This document shows positions 1 through 7,559 of a DNA stretch of 64,000 nucleotides, piece by piece (the first letter of the stretch is position 1; each line of letters starts with the position of its first letter). The notes below the pieces were generated by a model. The model worked only from the letters and a program-made list of their open reading frames with translations. It was not told the DNA's origin and made no database searches. This DNA comes from Nostoc sp. KVJ3 (lineage in GTDB: Bacteria > Cyanobacteriota > Cyanobacteriia > Cyanobacteriales > Nostocaceae). The stretch covers positions 1-64,000 of the forward strand of contig NZ_WWFG01000001.1 in assembly GCF_026127265.1 (NCBI RefSeq), written 5' to 3'. A program made the position numbers and the translations under genes.

Positions 1-186
1 CTCTCCTGCCTCGTACACCCTAGAAAGTTTAACAGCACCTTTCAAAAGAAAATAAACTCGTTCGGCAGGATCGCCAGGAAAAAAGATCGTTTTATTGCGT
101 TCAAACGTTTCCACAACTGGCGGAAACGCCCCGGTCGCCATCTGACGAAATACATTTGCTAGGGCTTTATCTTGTGTCACGATCAT
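1..186 (-). CDS. ntcA: Global nitrogen regulator NtcA, N-terminal part (cut by window edge)
   Basis: The minus strand reads, from an ATG at 186 to the window edge, 62 codons that match cyanobacterial NtcA as I know it: it begins [20 protein letters not shown] and continues into the cyclic-nucleotide-binding-like beta barrel with [20 protein letters not shown]. NtcA is the CRP-family transcription factor that senses 2-oxoglutarate and switches on nitrogen assimilation and heterocyst development. Only the first part of the effector domain is present; the helix-turn-helix lies outside the window. A second possible start, GTG at codon 3, is also in frame. It is divergent from fabI and a perfect NtcA-type box lies about 90 bases upstream, which fits autoregulation. 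Confidence 0.93.
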
Positions 187-565
187 CTCCCTTCCCCTAC
201 CCAATGCCGGAAAAACAAAAACTGATTACCTAAGAATACACCTGAAAAATGAATAAAGCACCGTCAACCTTTCTGTACTTTCCTATACTCAAACAAATCA
301 CTTCATAACTCTTTGTTTATAATGATACATAATTGTTGATCCTTTCAGCTACTAATTGTTGATAAGTAGTTCCAATAGCCGTATTAAAAAGGGTTTTTTA
401 AAGAACAAATAAAGATATCTTGATAAAATCTTTAGGAAAAATCAAGATTTTTGTCACAGCAAACACCCTTATCAATATTCATTTTTGCAAATCCTGTATA
501 AAACAAAGACAAACTGCCCTCAGATTCTAGTATGCTCCTAATGATCGATCGCATTAACAATTTCT
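187..565. other. ntcA/fabI divergent intergenic region
   Basis: This 379-base AT-rich region holds no reading frame of note. It must contain the divergent promoters of ntcA and fabI. The only motif I can support is the NtcA box at 275-288. Confidence 0.6.
275..288. promoter_or_regulatory. NtcA-binding site, GTA-N8-TAC
   Basis: The sequence GTACTTTCCTATAC is a perfect GTAN8TAC palindrome, the consensus for NtcA. It lies 89 bases upstream of the ntcA start codon, in the divergent ntcA/fabI intergenic region. ntcA is known to be autoregulated in Anabaena. I could not define a clean -10 hexamer at the class II distance, so the exact promoter is open. Confidence 0.7.
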
Positions 566-1342
566 ATGCTGAATCTGACTGGAAAAAATGCTCTTGTTAC
601 AGGTATTGCCAATAACCGCTCGATCGCCTGGGGCATCGCCCAACAGCTGCATAAAGCCGGAGCAAACCTCGGTATTACCTACCTGCCGGATGAACGCGGC
701 AAAATGGAGAAAAAAGTCGCGGAGTTGGTAGAACCTCTCAACCCAAGCTTATTTCTTCCCTGTAATGTCCAAGATGAGGAACAGATTCAATCTACCTTTG
801 AGACAATTCGTGAGCAATGGGGGAAGTTAGACATCCTCATCCATTGTTTGGCTTTTGCCAGCAAAGACGATTTGAGTGGAGATTTTAGCCAAACCTCTCG
901 TTCTGGCTTCAACACCGCCTTAGAAATCAGTACCTACTCACTGGTGCAGTTAAGTGGTGCAGCTAAACCTTTGATGACAGAGGGAGGTAGCATCGTCACC
1001 TTGACATATTTAGGTGGTGTTAGAGCAATCCCTAACTACAACGTTATGGGAGTTGCCAAGGCGGGATTAGAAATGAGTGTGCGTTACCTAGCTGCTGAAC
1101 TAGGGCCGCAAAATATCCGCGTCAATGCCATCTCCGCAGGCCCCATCCGCACCTTAGCATCTTCAGCAGTAGGCGGGATTTTGGATATGATTCATCATGT
1201 AGAAGAAGTAGCTCCCCTGCGTCGTACCGTCACTCAGCTAGAAGTAGGCAACGCTGCCGCTTTCTTGTGTAGTGATTTGTCCAGTGGTATTACCGGACAA
1301 GTTCTATATGTAGATTCAGGATATGAAATTATGGGAATGTGA
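566..1342 (+). CDS. fabI: Enoyl-[acyl-carrier-protein] reductase (NADH) FabI
   Basis: This 258-residue short-chain dehydrogenase-like protein catalyses the last step of each fatty-acid elongation cycle, reducing enoyl-ACP with NAD(P)H in the cytosol. The N-terminus LTGKNALVTGIANNRSIAWG is the FabI form of the Rossmann nucleotide-binding loop. The catalytic Tyr158-x6-Lys165 pair is present in NYNVMGVAKAGLE, followed by RVNAISAGPIRTLAS and the C-terminal DLSSGITGQVLYVDSG typical of the family. Length matches the family (about 258-262). The ATG at 566 follows the intergenic region directly. It sits head-to-head with ntcA and upstream of hisB; an Anabaena PCC 7120-like order is recalled but was not checked. 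Confidence 0.96.
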   Translation: MLNLTGKNALVTGIANNRSIAWGIAQQLHKAGANLGITYLPDERGKMEKKVAELVEPLNPSLFLPCNVQDEEQIQSTFETIREQWGKLDILIHCLAFASKDDLSGDFSQTSRSGFNTALEISTYSLVQLSGAAKPLMTEGGSIVTLTYLGGVRAIPNYNVMGVAKAGLEMSVRYLAAELGPQNIRVNAISAGPIRTLASSAVGGILDMIHHVEEVAPLRRTVTQLEVGNAAAFLCSDLSSGITGQVLYVDSGYEIMGM

Positions 1343-1351
1343 CGCGATAAA

Positions 1352-1416
1352 GTTAGGAGTTAGGAGTTAAGAGTTAAAAATTTTTAACTCATAACTCATA
1401 ACTCATAACTCATAAC
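1352..1416. repeat. Short tandem repeats, TTAGGAG/AACTCAT heptamers
   Basis: Between fabI and hisB, degenerate TTAGGAG/TTAAGAG units (1352-1373) are followed after an A/T-rich turn by four units of AACTCAT (1386-1416). The two blocks are roughly complementary and could fold into a hairpin that might terminate fabI or link it to hisB. This is the heptanucleotide STRR class known from Nostocales. Confidence 0.8.
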
Positions 1417-1437
1417 TTTTAACTCTTTCCATTCCCT

Positions 1438-2073
1438 ATGCAAATCAGCCAAATTAATTCAAACTACGATCGCTTAACTCAAACCCCTCGGATTGCCACT
1501 GTTCATCGTACTACTGGTGAAACTGATGTGCAAGTTACCATCAACCTCGATGGTAAAGGAACTTGCACAGTAGCAACAGGCATTCCGTTTTTGGATCACA
1601 TGTTGCATCAAATTGCCTCCCACGGGCTAATTGATATAGATGTCCAAGCCAAGGGAGACTTAGAGATTGATGACCATCACACCAATGAAGATGTAGGCAT
1701 TACCTTGGGCCAAGCTTTCAACCAAGCACTAGGCGACAGAAAAGGTATTGTCCGCTTTGGTAATTTTCTTGCACCATTGGATGAAGCCTTAGTTCAGGTA
1801 GCGCTAGACTTTTCTGGACGGCCTCACCTCAGCTACGGCTTGCAAATTCCTACCCAGCGTGTAGGAACTTATGACACCCAACTCGTACGTGAATTCTTTG
1901 TGGCGATCGTGAACCATAGCCAAATGACACTCCACATTCGGCAACTGGATGGCATTAATTCCCATCACATCATAGAGGCGACATTTAAAGCCTTTGCAAG
2001 AGCAACACGGCTAGCGGTGGAAATTGACTCTCGTCGTGCTGGTGTAATTCCCAGTTCTAAAGGCGTTCTATGA
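1438..2073 (+). CDS. hisB: Imidazoleglycerol-phosphate dehydratase HisB
   Basis: This 211-residue monofunctional enzyme dehydrates imidazole glycerol phosphate to imidazole acetol phosphate in histidine biosynthesis. The metal-binding signatures are all visible: FLDHMLHQIASHG, the repeated DDHHTNEDVGI and NSHHIIEATFKAFARA, and the C-terminal SSKGVL. Length is right for the plant/cyanobacterial type (no phosphatase domain). The ATG at 1438 is used; it has 16 or so residues before the RIATVHRTT core, which is usual. It follows fabI in the same direction with only repeat DNA between them. Confidence 0.96.
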   Translation: MQISQINSNYDRLTQTPRIATVHRTTGETDVQVTINLDGKGTCTVATGIPFLDHMLHQIASHGLIDIDVQAKGDLEIDDHHTNEDVGITLGQAFNQALGDRKGIVRFGNFLAPLDEALVQVALDFSGRPHLSYGLQIPTQRVGTYDTQLVREFFVAIVNHSQMTLHIRQLDGINSHHIIEATFKAFARATRLAVEIDSRRAGVIPSSKGVL

Positions 2074-2101
2074 AACGAGTCAAATGGGGTATGAGTTATT
2101 C

Positions 2102-2129
2102 CCCCAATCCCCAATCCCCAATCCCCAAT
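2102..2129. repeat. CCCCAAT tandem repeat (4 copies)
   Basis: Four head-to-tail copies of the heptamer CCCCAAT lie 29 bases after the hisB stop codon. It is one of several heptanucleotide short tandem repeats in the window. Confidence 0.85.
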
Positions 2130-2224
2130 CCTCAACAATTGACACACCGCTCGGTGATGGTTATTATCAGCCTACTAGGTAACTTGTAATTAATACCAAG
2201 CTGGTAATTAGTGGTTGAACCGAG

Positions 2225-3208
2225 ATGAAGTCTGTTGCAGATGACCCTGATTCTCAACTTAATACGATAGACACTCCACCAGTAGTCCTAACTTCTGAGT
2301 TGCGAAAAGTCTATCGCACTGGTTTTTGGCTAAATCAAAAAGTTGTATCTCTCAAAAATTGTTCTTTAACGGTTTATAAAGGCGAAACCTTTGGGTTGCT
2401 GGGGCCAAACGGTGCTGGTAAAACCACCCTTTTAAAATTGTTGCTGGGAATTATTCATCCCACTTCGGGGCGGGGATTATTATTGGATAAACCTATAGGC
2501 GATCGCAGTGTTAAGCAACATATCGGCTATCTGCCAGAAAATCCCTATTTATATGACTATCTCACTGGCTGGGAATTTTTGCAGCTAGCTGCTGGACTAT
2601 TCAAAATTCCCCAAAGTGTCCAACGCCAACGTATTCCCCAACTGCTGGAATTAGTAGGTTTATCCCAAGCCGATGCCCGTAAAAAAATTTTACGCCGCTA
2701 CTCAAAAGGAATGCTACAGCGTGTCGGGATGGCACAGGCGCTAATTAACGAGCCAGATTTGGTTTTTCTTGATGAACCCATGTCTGGTCTTGATCCGGTG
2801 GGACGTTACCAAATGCGGGAAATTATTCTGGCGCTCAAAGCTGCTGGAAAGACGATTTTTTTCAATAGCCACGTTCTTAGTGAAGTAGAACAGATTTGCG
2901 ATCGCATTGCCATCCTTGCTCAAGGTGAATTAATTTGCTCTGGTTCCCTCAATGAACTTTTAGGTGTTGAAAACACATATCACGTAAAAGGTCAAGGAGG
3001 TGACTGGGAAATTCTCAAAAAATGGATACCCACTCTCAAATTTGAACCTGATGGTTCCTGGCAAGGTACACTACAAGACGATTATTATGATTTTCTTGCT
3101 AGTCTTCGTCTCATGGAGGGTAAAATTATTGCCATGAACTTGTCGCGTTACTCCCTGGAAGAGTTTTTTATTCAACAAATCCAAAGAAAAAAGAACTCAC
3201 TTAATTAA
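2225..3208 (+). CDS. ABC transporter ATP-binding protein (orphan ATPase)
   Basis: This 327-residue protein is an ABC ATPase of the CcmA/ABC-2 exporter class. Walker A is LLGPNGAGKTTLLKL (about residues 58-72), the Q-loop region is YLPENPYLYDYLTG, the signature reads YSKGMLQRVGMAQAL in place of LSGGQ, and Walker B with D-loop is LVFLDEPMSGLDP. The switch His is in FFNSHVLSEVEQICDR. A C-terminal extension of about 90 residues follows, as in drug- or polysaccharide-export ATPases. No permease gene is adjacent: the next gene is an exopolysaccharide export protein after a 500-base gap. A role in export is inference; the substrate is unknown. Confidence 0.88.
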   Translation: MKSVADDPDSQLNTIDTPPVVLTSELRKVYRTGFWLNQKVVSLKNCSLTVYKGETFGLLGPNGAGKTTLLKLLLGIIHPTSGRGLLLDKPIGDRSVKQHIGYLPENPYLYDYLTGWEFLQLAAGLFKIPQSVQRQRIPQLLELVGLSQADARKKILRRYSKGMLQRVGMAQALINEPDLVFLDEPMSGLDPVGRYQMREIILALKAAGKTIFFNSHVLSEVEQICDRIAILAQGELICSGSLNELLGVENTYHVKGQGGDWEILKKWIPTLKFEPDGSWQGTLQDDYYDFLASLRLMEGKIIAMNLSRYSLEEFFIQQIQRKKNSLN

Positions 3209-3741
3209 TCTTGTTGTCAAATACTCAATATAGATTTGTTTTAGCAACATATATACGTGGTATCTTATTGCAGAATAACCTCAATTTTCCCTCTTTTTGA
3301 GTTTGTCTTTGCTCAAGCCAACTCACAAAATACTAAATTCCGACCTCTTTTTAAGGTTATTTGTAGTTAGTCAATAATGGAGTTAATAATTTTTGCAAAA
3401 ATTACTGCTAATAGCATATTTAGAATCACAGTTTAGGTGTCATTTAATTCACTTTGGTCGAAATGCGTTGTTCGTAAGTACATCTTTACATAACAGATAA
3501 TTTTTTATAAACTTCGTTTATCTACGTAAGTCGTATATTTTTTGATCGTTCCTATATTCAAGTTTGCTTAACTTTAAATTAACTTCACTAAAAATTCAAA
3601 TTCAATAAACAAATTTCCTCCGGAAAATTACACTTTTCGAGGAAAATAAGAGTGTCGGGGAACTTGAATACTTAGGTATAGTCAAAATAAAAATGTTTAG
3701 ACAGTACTTTATTGATTGTAGTTTCAGAATCTCAGGTGAAT
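3209..3741. other. Gene-free leader of the exopolysaccharide locus
   Basis: About 530 AT-rich bases without a credible gene lie between the ABC ATPase and the Wza-type gene. One inverted repeat is visible at 3614-3645 (TTTCCTC and GAGGAAA arms, 18-base loop), about 100 bases before the Wza start. The promoter of the wza gene should be here, but I cannot assign -35/-10 boxes with confidence. Confidence 0.4.
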
Positions 3742-5208
3742 ATGCTTAACACAAGTTTGTTTAAATTTATAACTCAGCCAGTTGTGGGTGCGGCTTTGTT
3801 AAGTGCTGTCAATGTCGCTGTGCCATTTGCGAGTCTAGCTCAGGGACAACCATTACCACCAACTACACAATCACCAAGCACACAAACACAATTAGATACT
3901 AATTATTCATTAGGAGGCGGCGATCTTATCCGTGTAAATGTATTTGAAGTACCTGAATATACAGGTGAATATCAAATCCCCCCAGGTGGAGCCATCAACC
4001 TACCTTTAATTGGCAGTATTTCAGTCCTTGGGTTAACAACTGAACAAGCTGCCGACGAAATTGCTAGAAGATATGCTCGCTTTCTCAAACGTCCCTTAAT
4101 CTCAGTCAATTTGTTATCGCCTCGTCCCATCAATATTTTCGTGGCTGGAGAGGTGACACGTCCAGGAGCTTATACTCTAAGTTTGAGTGGAGGCGCAGGG
4201 AACAATCCTGGTGTACAATATCCTACTGTATTAGCCGCATTAACAACAGCGCAGGGTGTAACCTTGGCGGCAGATGTCACTCAAGTTCAATTACGGCGTA
4301 AAGTAGGACGTTCTTCAGAGCAAACTGTCACAGTCAATTTAAAAGAACTCATCCAAACAGGTAAATTATCACAGGATATTACCTTGCGCGATGGAGACAC
4401 TATCGTTGTGCCAACTGCAACCAACTTCAACGTAGCAGAATCCCGAAATATATTTGCAGCGAACTTTGCCGCCAGCCAAACCACACCCCGCACGGTAACA
4501 ATTATTGGTGAAGTTAACCGTCCCGGTTCCTATCTTGTCACTCCTGGTAACACAGATGCTCAAGGGGGTGCAACCACAAACAGTGGCTCTGCTAGTCCCA
4601 CCGGACTACCAAATGTTACACGGGTAATTCAACTAGCCGGGGGAATTACAGCACAGGCCGATGTTCGTAATCTCAAGCTACGCCGACCTACAAGAACTGG
4701 CTCAGAACAAACTATAGATATTAATCTTTGGCAATTATTGCAGAGTGGTGATGCTAATCAAGACATCATCGTGCAAGACGGAGATACGATTGTTATTCCG
4801 ACGGCAACTGAAATTAACCCTGCGGAAGCTACTCAATTAGCTACCACTACTTTGTCTCCTACATACATTCAAGTGGGTGTGGTCGGTGAAGTTAAAAAAC
4901 CAGGGTTAACACAGGTTCAACCCAATAGTTCTTTAAATCAAGCTATACTTGCTGCTGGCGGATTTAATGATGCCAGGGCTAGCAGCAGTGCCGTTGATTT
5001 GATTCGCCTCAACCCTAACGGTTCTGTCACCAAACGTATAGTCAAAATTGATTTCTCTGCTGGGATTAATGAGCAAACTAATCCGATACTCCGTAATAAT
5101 GATGTTGTGGTAGTCAATCGATCTAGTTTAGCTAGGATTGGTGATACCACAGGTACTATAACTGGACCTCTAGGTGTTATCTTTAGCCTTTTCAACTTGT
5201 TCAAATAG
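3742..5208 (+). CDS. Polysaccharide export outer-membrane protein (Wza/OPX family)
   Basis: This is an outer-membrane polysaccharide export protein, the channel partner of Wzc-type co-polymerases. The open frame runs from a TTG at 3712, but I prefer ATG 3742 (488 residues) because it gives a normal signal peptide, MLNTSLFKFITQPVVGAALL ending at SLAQG, with an AGG upstream. The mature part starts with the poly-export domain (GGGDLIRVNVFEVPEYTGEYQIPPGG style, about residues 55-140), followed by three SLBB-type beta-grasp repeats (around LAALTTAQGVTLAADV, TRVIQLAGGITAQADV and LNQAILAAGGFNDARA). No lipobox Cys is seen, unlike E. coli Wza. It opens the exopolysaccharide locus. Confidence 0.92.
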   Translation: MLNTSLFKFITQPVVGAALLSAVNVAVPFASLAQGQPLPPTTQSPSTQTQLDTNYSLGGGDLIRVNVFEVPEYTGEYQIPPGGAINLPLIGSISVLGLTTEQAADEIARRYARFLKRPLISVNLLSPRPINIFVAGEVTRPGAYTLSLSGGAGNNPGVQYPTVLAALTTAQGVTLAADVTQVQLRRKVGRSSEQTVTVNLKELIQTGKLSQDITLRDGDTIVVPTATNFNVAESRNIFAANFAASQTTPRTVTIIGEVNRPGSYLVTPGNTDAQGGATTNSGSASPTGLPNVTRVIQLAGGITAQADVRNLKLRRPTRTGSEQTIDINLWQLLQSGDANQDIIVQDGDTIVIPTATEINPAEATQLATTTLSPTYIQVGVVGEVKKPGLTQVQPNSSLNQAILAAGGFNDARASSSAVDLIRLNPNGSVTKRIVKIDFSAGINEQTNPILRNNDVVVVNRSSLARIGDTTGTITGPLGVIFSLFNLFK

Positions 5209-5224
5209 TTTATATAAATGTAAC

Positions 5225-5257
5225 TTGGGGACGCTGGTTAACCCCATCAGTCCCCAA
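5225..5257 (+). terminator. Hairpin after the wza-type gene
   Basis: Starting 16 bases after the stop codon, TTGGGGAC (5225-5232) pairs with GTCCCCAA (5250-5257), with a small GGTTAACC palindrome in the loop. The trailing bases are A-rich rather than T-rich, so it may stabilise or pause rather than act as a classical terminator. Confidence 0.45.
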
Positions 5258-5536
5258 AATTAAACTGTCTATGAGTTGAAGTTTAATAGTCAAAAGTTAA
5301 TATAGCCCTACTTAATCATTTATTAAGAGATAAAAAATCTGAAAAGCTTATAACTACGTACTTTAAATCTAAATATTTTTCCGTAGGTTCATTTAAGACT
5401 TTTTATACTAGCTTTATAAAAATATTAATCAATATTACTTATTACCAAATTCTGAAACCTGAAGTTATTACTGAAAATTCTTAATTTGCTATTGATAGGC
5501 TTTGGAAAACTTCGTTTGAGTTATTTTTATTTATGA

Positions 5537-5551
5537 TGATAATGAGAATAA
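5537..5551. promoter_or_regulatory. Degenerate Fur/Zur-like 7-1-7 box
   Basis: TGATAATGAGAATAA matches the 7-1-7 consensus TGATAATNATTATCA at 11 of 14 defined bases. Its left half is perfect. It lies 42 bases upstream of the stronger box, with a possible -10 hexamer TATATT at 5569-5574 between the two. Confidence 0.4.
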
Positions 5552-5592
5552 TTTAAAGTGTGTAGTCTTATATTAAGTGTTGCAGCTACTTA

Positions 5593-5607
5593 TGATTATC
5601 ATTATCA
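5593..5607. promoter_or_regulatory. Strong Fur/Zur-like 7-1-7 box
   Basis: TGATTATCATTATCA matches the FUR-family 7-1-7 consensus TGATAATNATTATCA at 13 of 14 defined positions. It is framed by CTTATGAT and ATCATAAG, an 8-base inverted repeat. Read on the minus strand it matches 16 of 19 positions of the classical Fur box. The nearest downstream gene on the plus strand is the beta-helix protein, about 380 bases away. Whether Fur, Zur or another FUR paralogue binds cannot be told from sequence. Confidence 0.55.
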
Positions 5608-5987
5608 TAAGAATTATTTAAGTAAATTAACTAATTGATGACAGATATACTATCTTAACCACAGATACTGCATATACACAGTAGAATGATTTCGAATTGG
5701 AAGTGACGCCATTTGTACGGTTACTTTATGTCCATTAATCGAGTAACTCTGGATACTGAGCATTTTTATTCAGTACTTTTACCAGATATTTACCATTTTT
5801 TGGAACACAAGACAGAAAGGCATTGCAGCCATATTTACGTGGAAACTCTCAGGTATAAACCTGAGAAACCGTGTATAAACTTACAAATGGCAGTTACACG
5901 ACCGTATCCAATACTGAGTGACTGACTAAGGCTAGAGTTACTGACCGTTGACGATTCAGTTTTTGCAACATACCCTATTTTTTCCCT

Positions 5988-7376
5988 ATGATGATTCATG
6001 GTTTAGGTTTTCTCGGTTTGAGTGCATCTCTTGTACTCCCCTGGGCATTAACAGGTCTGGTTGGAGGAGAGAGAATAACACAGTCTGTATTTAAAGATGC
6101 TCGTCAGTCGTCGACTGTTCAAGAAATACCACTACCTAAACGCAAGCTGATTAGTGCTATACCAACTGCGACGACGTACTATGTTAGTGGTAACGGAAAC
6201 GACAAAAATAGCGGACTCTCTACCTCATCCGCATTTAGGACAATTCAAAGGGCGGCAGATCTGACTAACCCTGGCGATACAGTCTTGATTATGAACGGAG
6301 TGTACACAAATGCACCCGGAGCTGGAACCGTAGTCAATATTAAACGCCCTGGAAATTCAACAGCATGGATTACGTATAAAGCATATCCTGGTCATTTCCC
6401 AAAAATTCAACACAACACATGGCATGGTATCGCGTTCTCAAATGGAGCCTCATATATCCAAGTTCAAGGGCTAGAGGTCGTAGGGAATAATGCCAATATC
6501 ACCCTCGCTTATGCATTAAGTCAGAAGACCAACGGATCAAATCCTCTTACAAACGGATCGTGCATAAGCATTGGTGGAAGCAATGCTTATGTTCATCACA
6601 TCCGTATTCTGAACAACAAAGTGCATGGCTGTGGAGGAGGAGGTATCGGAGGAGCGCAGGCTGATTATGTGACAATAGATAATAACATTGTGTTCGATAA
6701 TGCCTGGTATAGCGTTTATGGTTGCAGTGGCATTGGGTTCTTGAGCAGTTGGAATTCTGACAACAATCGGGGATACAAAATGTTTATTACCAACAACAAA
6801 GTCTACCGCAATCGTATGTACATACCTTGGATTGCCGTAGGAAAAATTACAGATGGTAATGGCATTATTATCGATAGTTCAAAAAAGGGCCCAAATGGTG
6901 CATATCAAGGACGGACTTTAATTGCAAACAATATCAGTTACTGGAATGGGGGTTCGGGTATTCATGCTCATGACAGTGAGCATGTGGATATTGTCAACAA
7001 TACTGTTTATGGGAATGGGCAAACCCCAGAGCTTAAAAAAGGACAGTTATATGCAGGTTATTCATCTGATGTCAAGATTTTCAATAACATTATCTATGCT
7101 TACTCTGGTCAAAATGCTAATAGCAATACCAAAAATGTCAACGTAACCTATGACTACAATCTTTACCCCAAGGGTGCAGTAATTGCGGCAATGGGACCTC
7201 ACGATATTATTGGAGATCCACTATTTGTGAATACCTCAATTCCTGACTTCAGAATCAAACCAGGCAGTCCAGCGATCAATAGTGGTTACTATTGGAAGGA
7301 TTTGAAAACCGATTACTTAGGTAAAACTCGTCCTGCTGGTGGTAGATATGATATTGGGGCATACGAGTACCAATAA
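5988..7376 (+). CDS. Secreted right-handed parallel beta-helix protein
   Basis: This 462-residue protein has a hydrophobic N-terminus (MMIHGLGFLGLSASLVLPWA) that looks like a signal peptide, then TYYVSGNGNDKNSGLS, FRTIQRAADLTNPGDTVLI and many turns rich in NNxI/NNK (for example IRILNNKVHGCGGGG, IVNNTVYGNG, VKIFNNIIYAYSG). It ends in the characteristic RYDIGAYEYQ tail. This pattern is typical of pectate-lyase-like beta-helix proteins that bind or cleave polysaccharides outside the cell. Its place beside the exopolysaccharide genes suggests polymer cleavage or modification, which is inference. No catalytic residues can be assigned. An upstream start is possible because the Met-Met start has no clear ribosome binding site. 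Confidence 0.82.
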   Translation: MMIHGLGFLGLSASLVLPWALTGLVGGERITQSVFKDARQSSTVQEIPLPKRKLISAIPTATTYYVSGNGNDKNSGLSTSSAFRTIQRAADLTNPGDTVLIMNGVYTNAPGAGTVVNIKRPGNSTAWITYKAYPGHFPKIQHNTWHGIAFSNGASYIQVQGLEVVGNNANITLAYALSQKTNGSNPLTNGSCISIGGSNAYVHHIRILNNKVHGCGGGGIGGAQADYVTIDNNIVFDNAWYSVYGCSGIGFLSSWNSDNNRGYKMFITNNKVYRNRMYIPWIAVGKITDGNGIIIDSSKKGPNGAYQGRTLIANNISYWNGGSGIHAHDSEHVDIVNNTVYGNGQTPELKKGQLYAGYSSDVKIFNNIIYAYSGQNANSNTKNVNVTYDYNLYPKGAVIAAMGPHDIIGDPLFVNTSIPDFRIKPGSPAINSGYYWKDLKTDYLGKTRPAGGRYDIGAYEYQ

Positions 7377-7433
7377 TCCTAATATCATCTTCTACTATCT
7401 GCCCACAGTTTTGTAAGACTGAAGTCTACAGTT

Positions 7434-7471
7434 AAATAAATAATAAGCCTACGTAGGCTTATTATTTATTT
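7434..7471. terminator. Perfect 38-bp palindrome, bidirectional terminator
   Basis: Bases 7434-7471 read identically on both strands, centred between 7452 and 7453, with GC-rich core AGCCTACGTAGGCT and A- and T-rich ends. It sits between convergent genes (beta-helix on plus, Wzc on minus), so it can serve as an intrinsic terminator for both: a stem followed by a T-run in either direction. Confidence 0.8.
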
Positions 7472-7559
7472 TGTGGCTACTGAGTCTTTTCAGAAATCAA
7501 ATATGATTCCTATATACCAATTATGGTATTCAGTTCTCTTAATAATACAAAATCCAAAT

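Larger units (their letters stand above)
5258..5987. other. Intergenic region with Fur/Zur-like boxes
   Basis: This 730-base AT-rich stretch precedes the parallel beta-helix gene. It holds the two Fur/Zur-like boxes listed separately. A TTG-started frame at 5713-5925 (70 residues) has no recognisable domain and is probably chance. Confidence 0.45.

Noticed and set aside
5713..5925. 70-residue TTG-started frame between wza and the beta-helix gene
   Set aside because: No recognisable domain, no ribosome binding site and AT-rich composition; likely chance.
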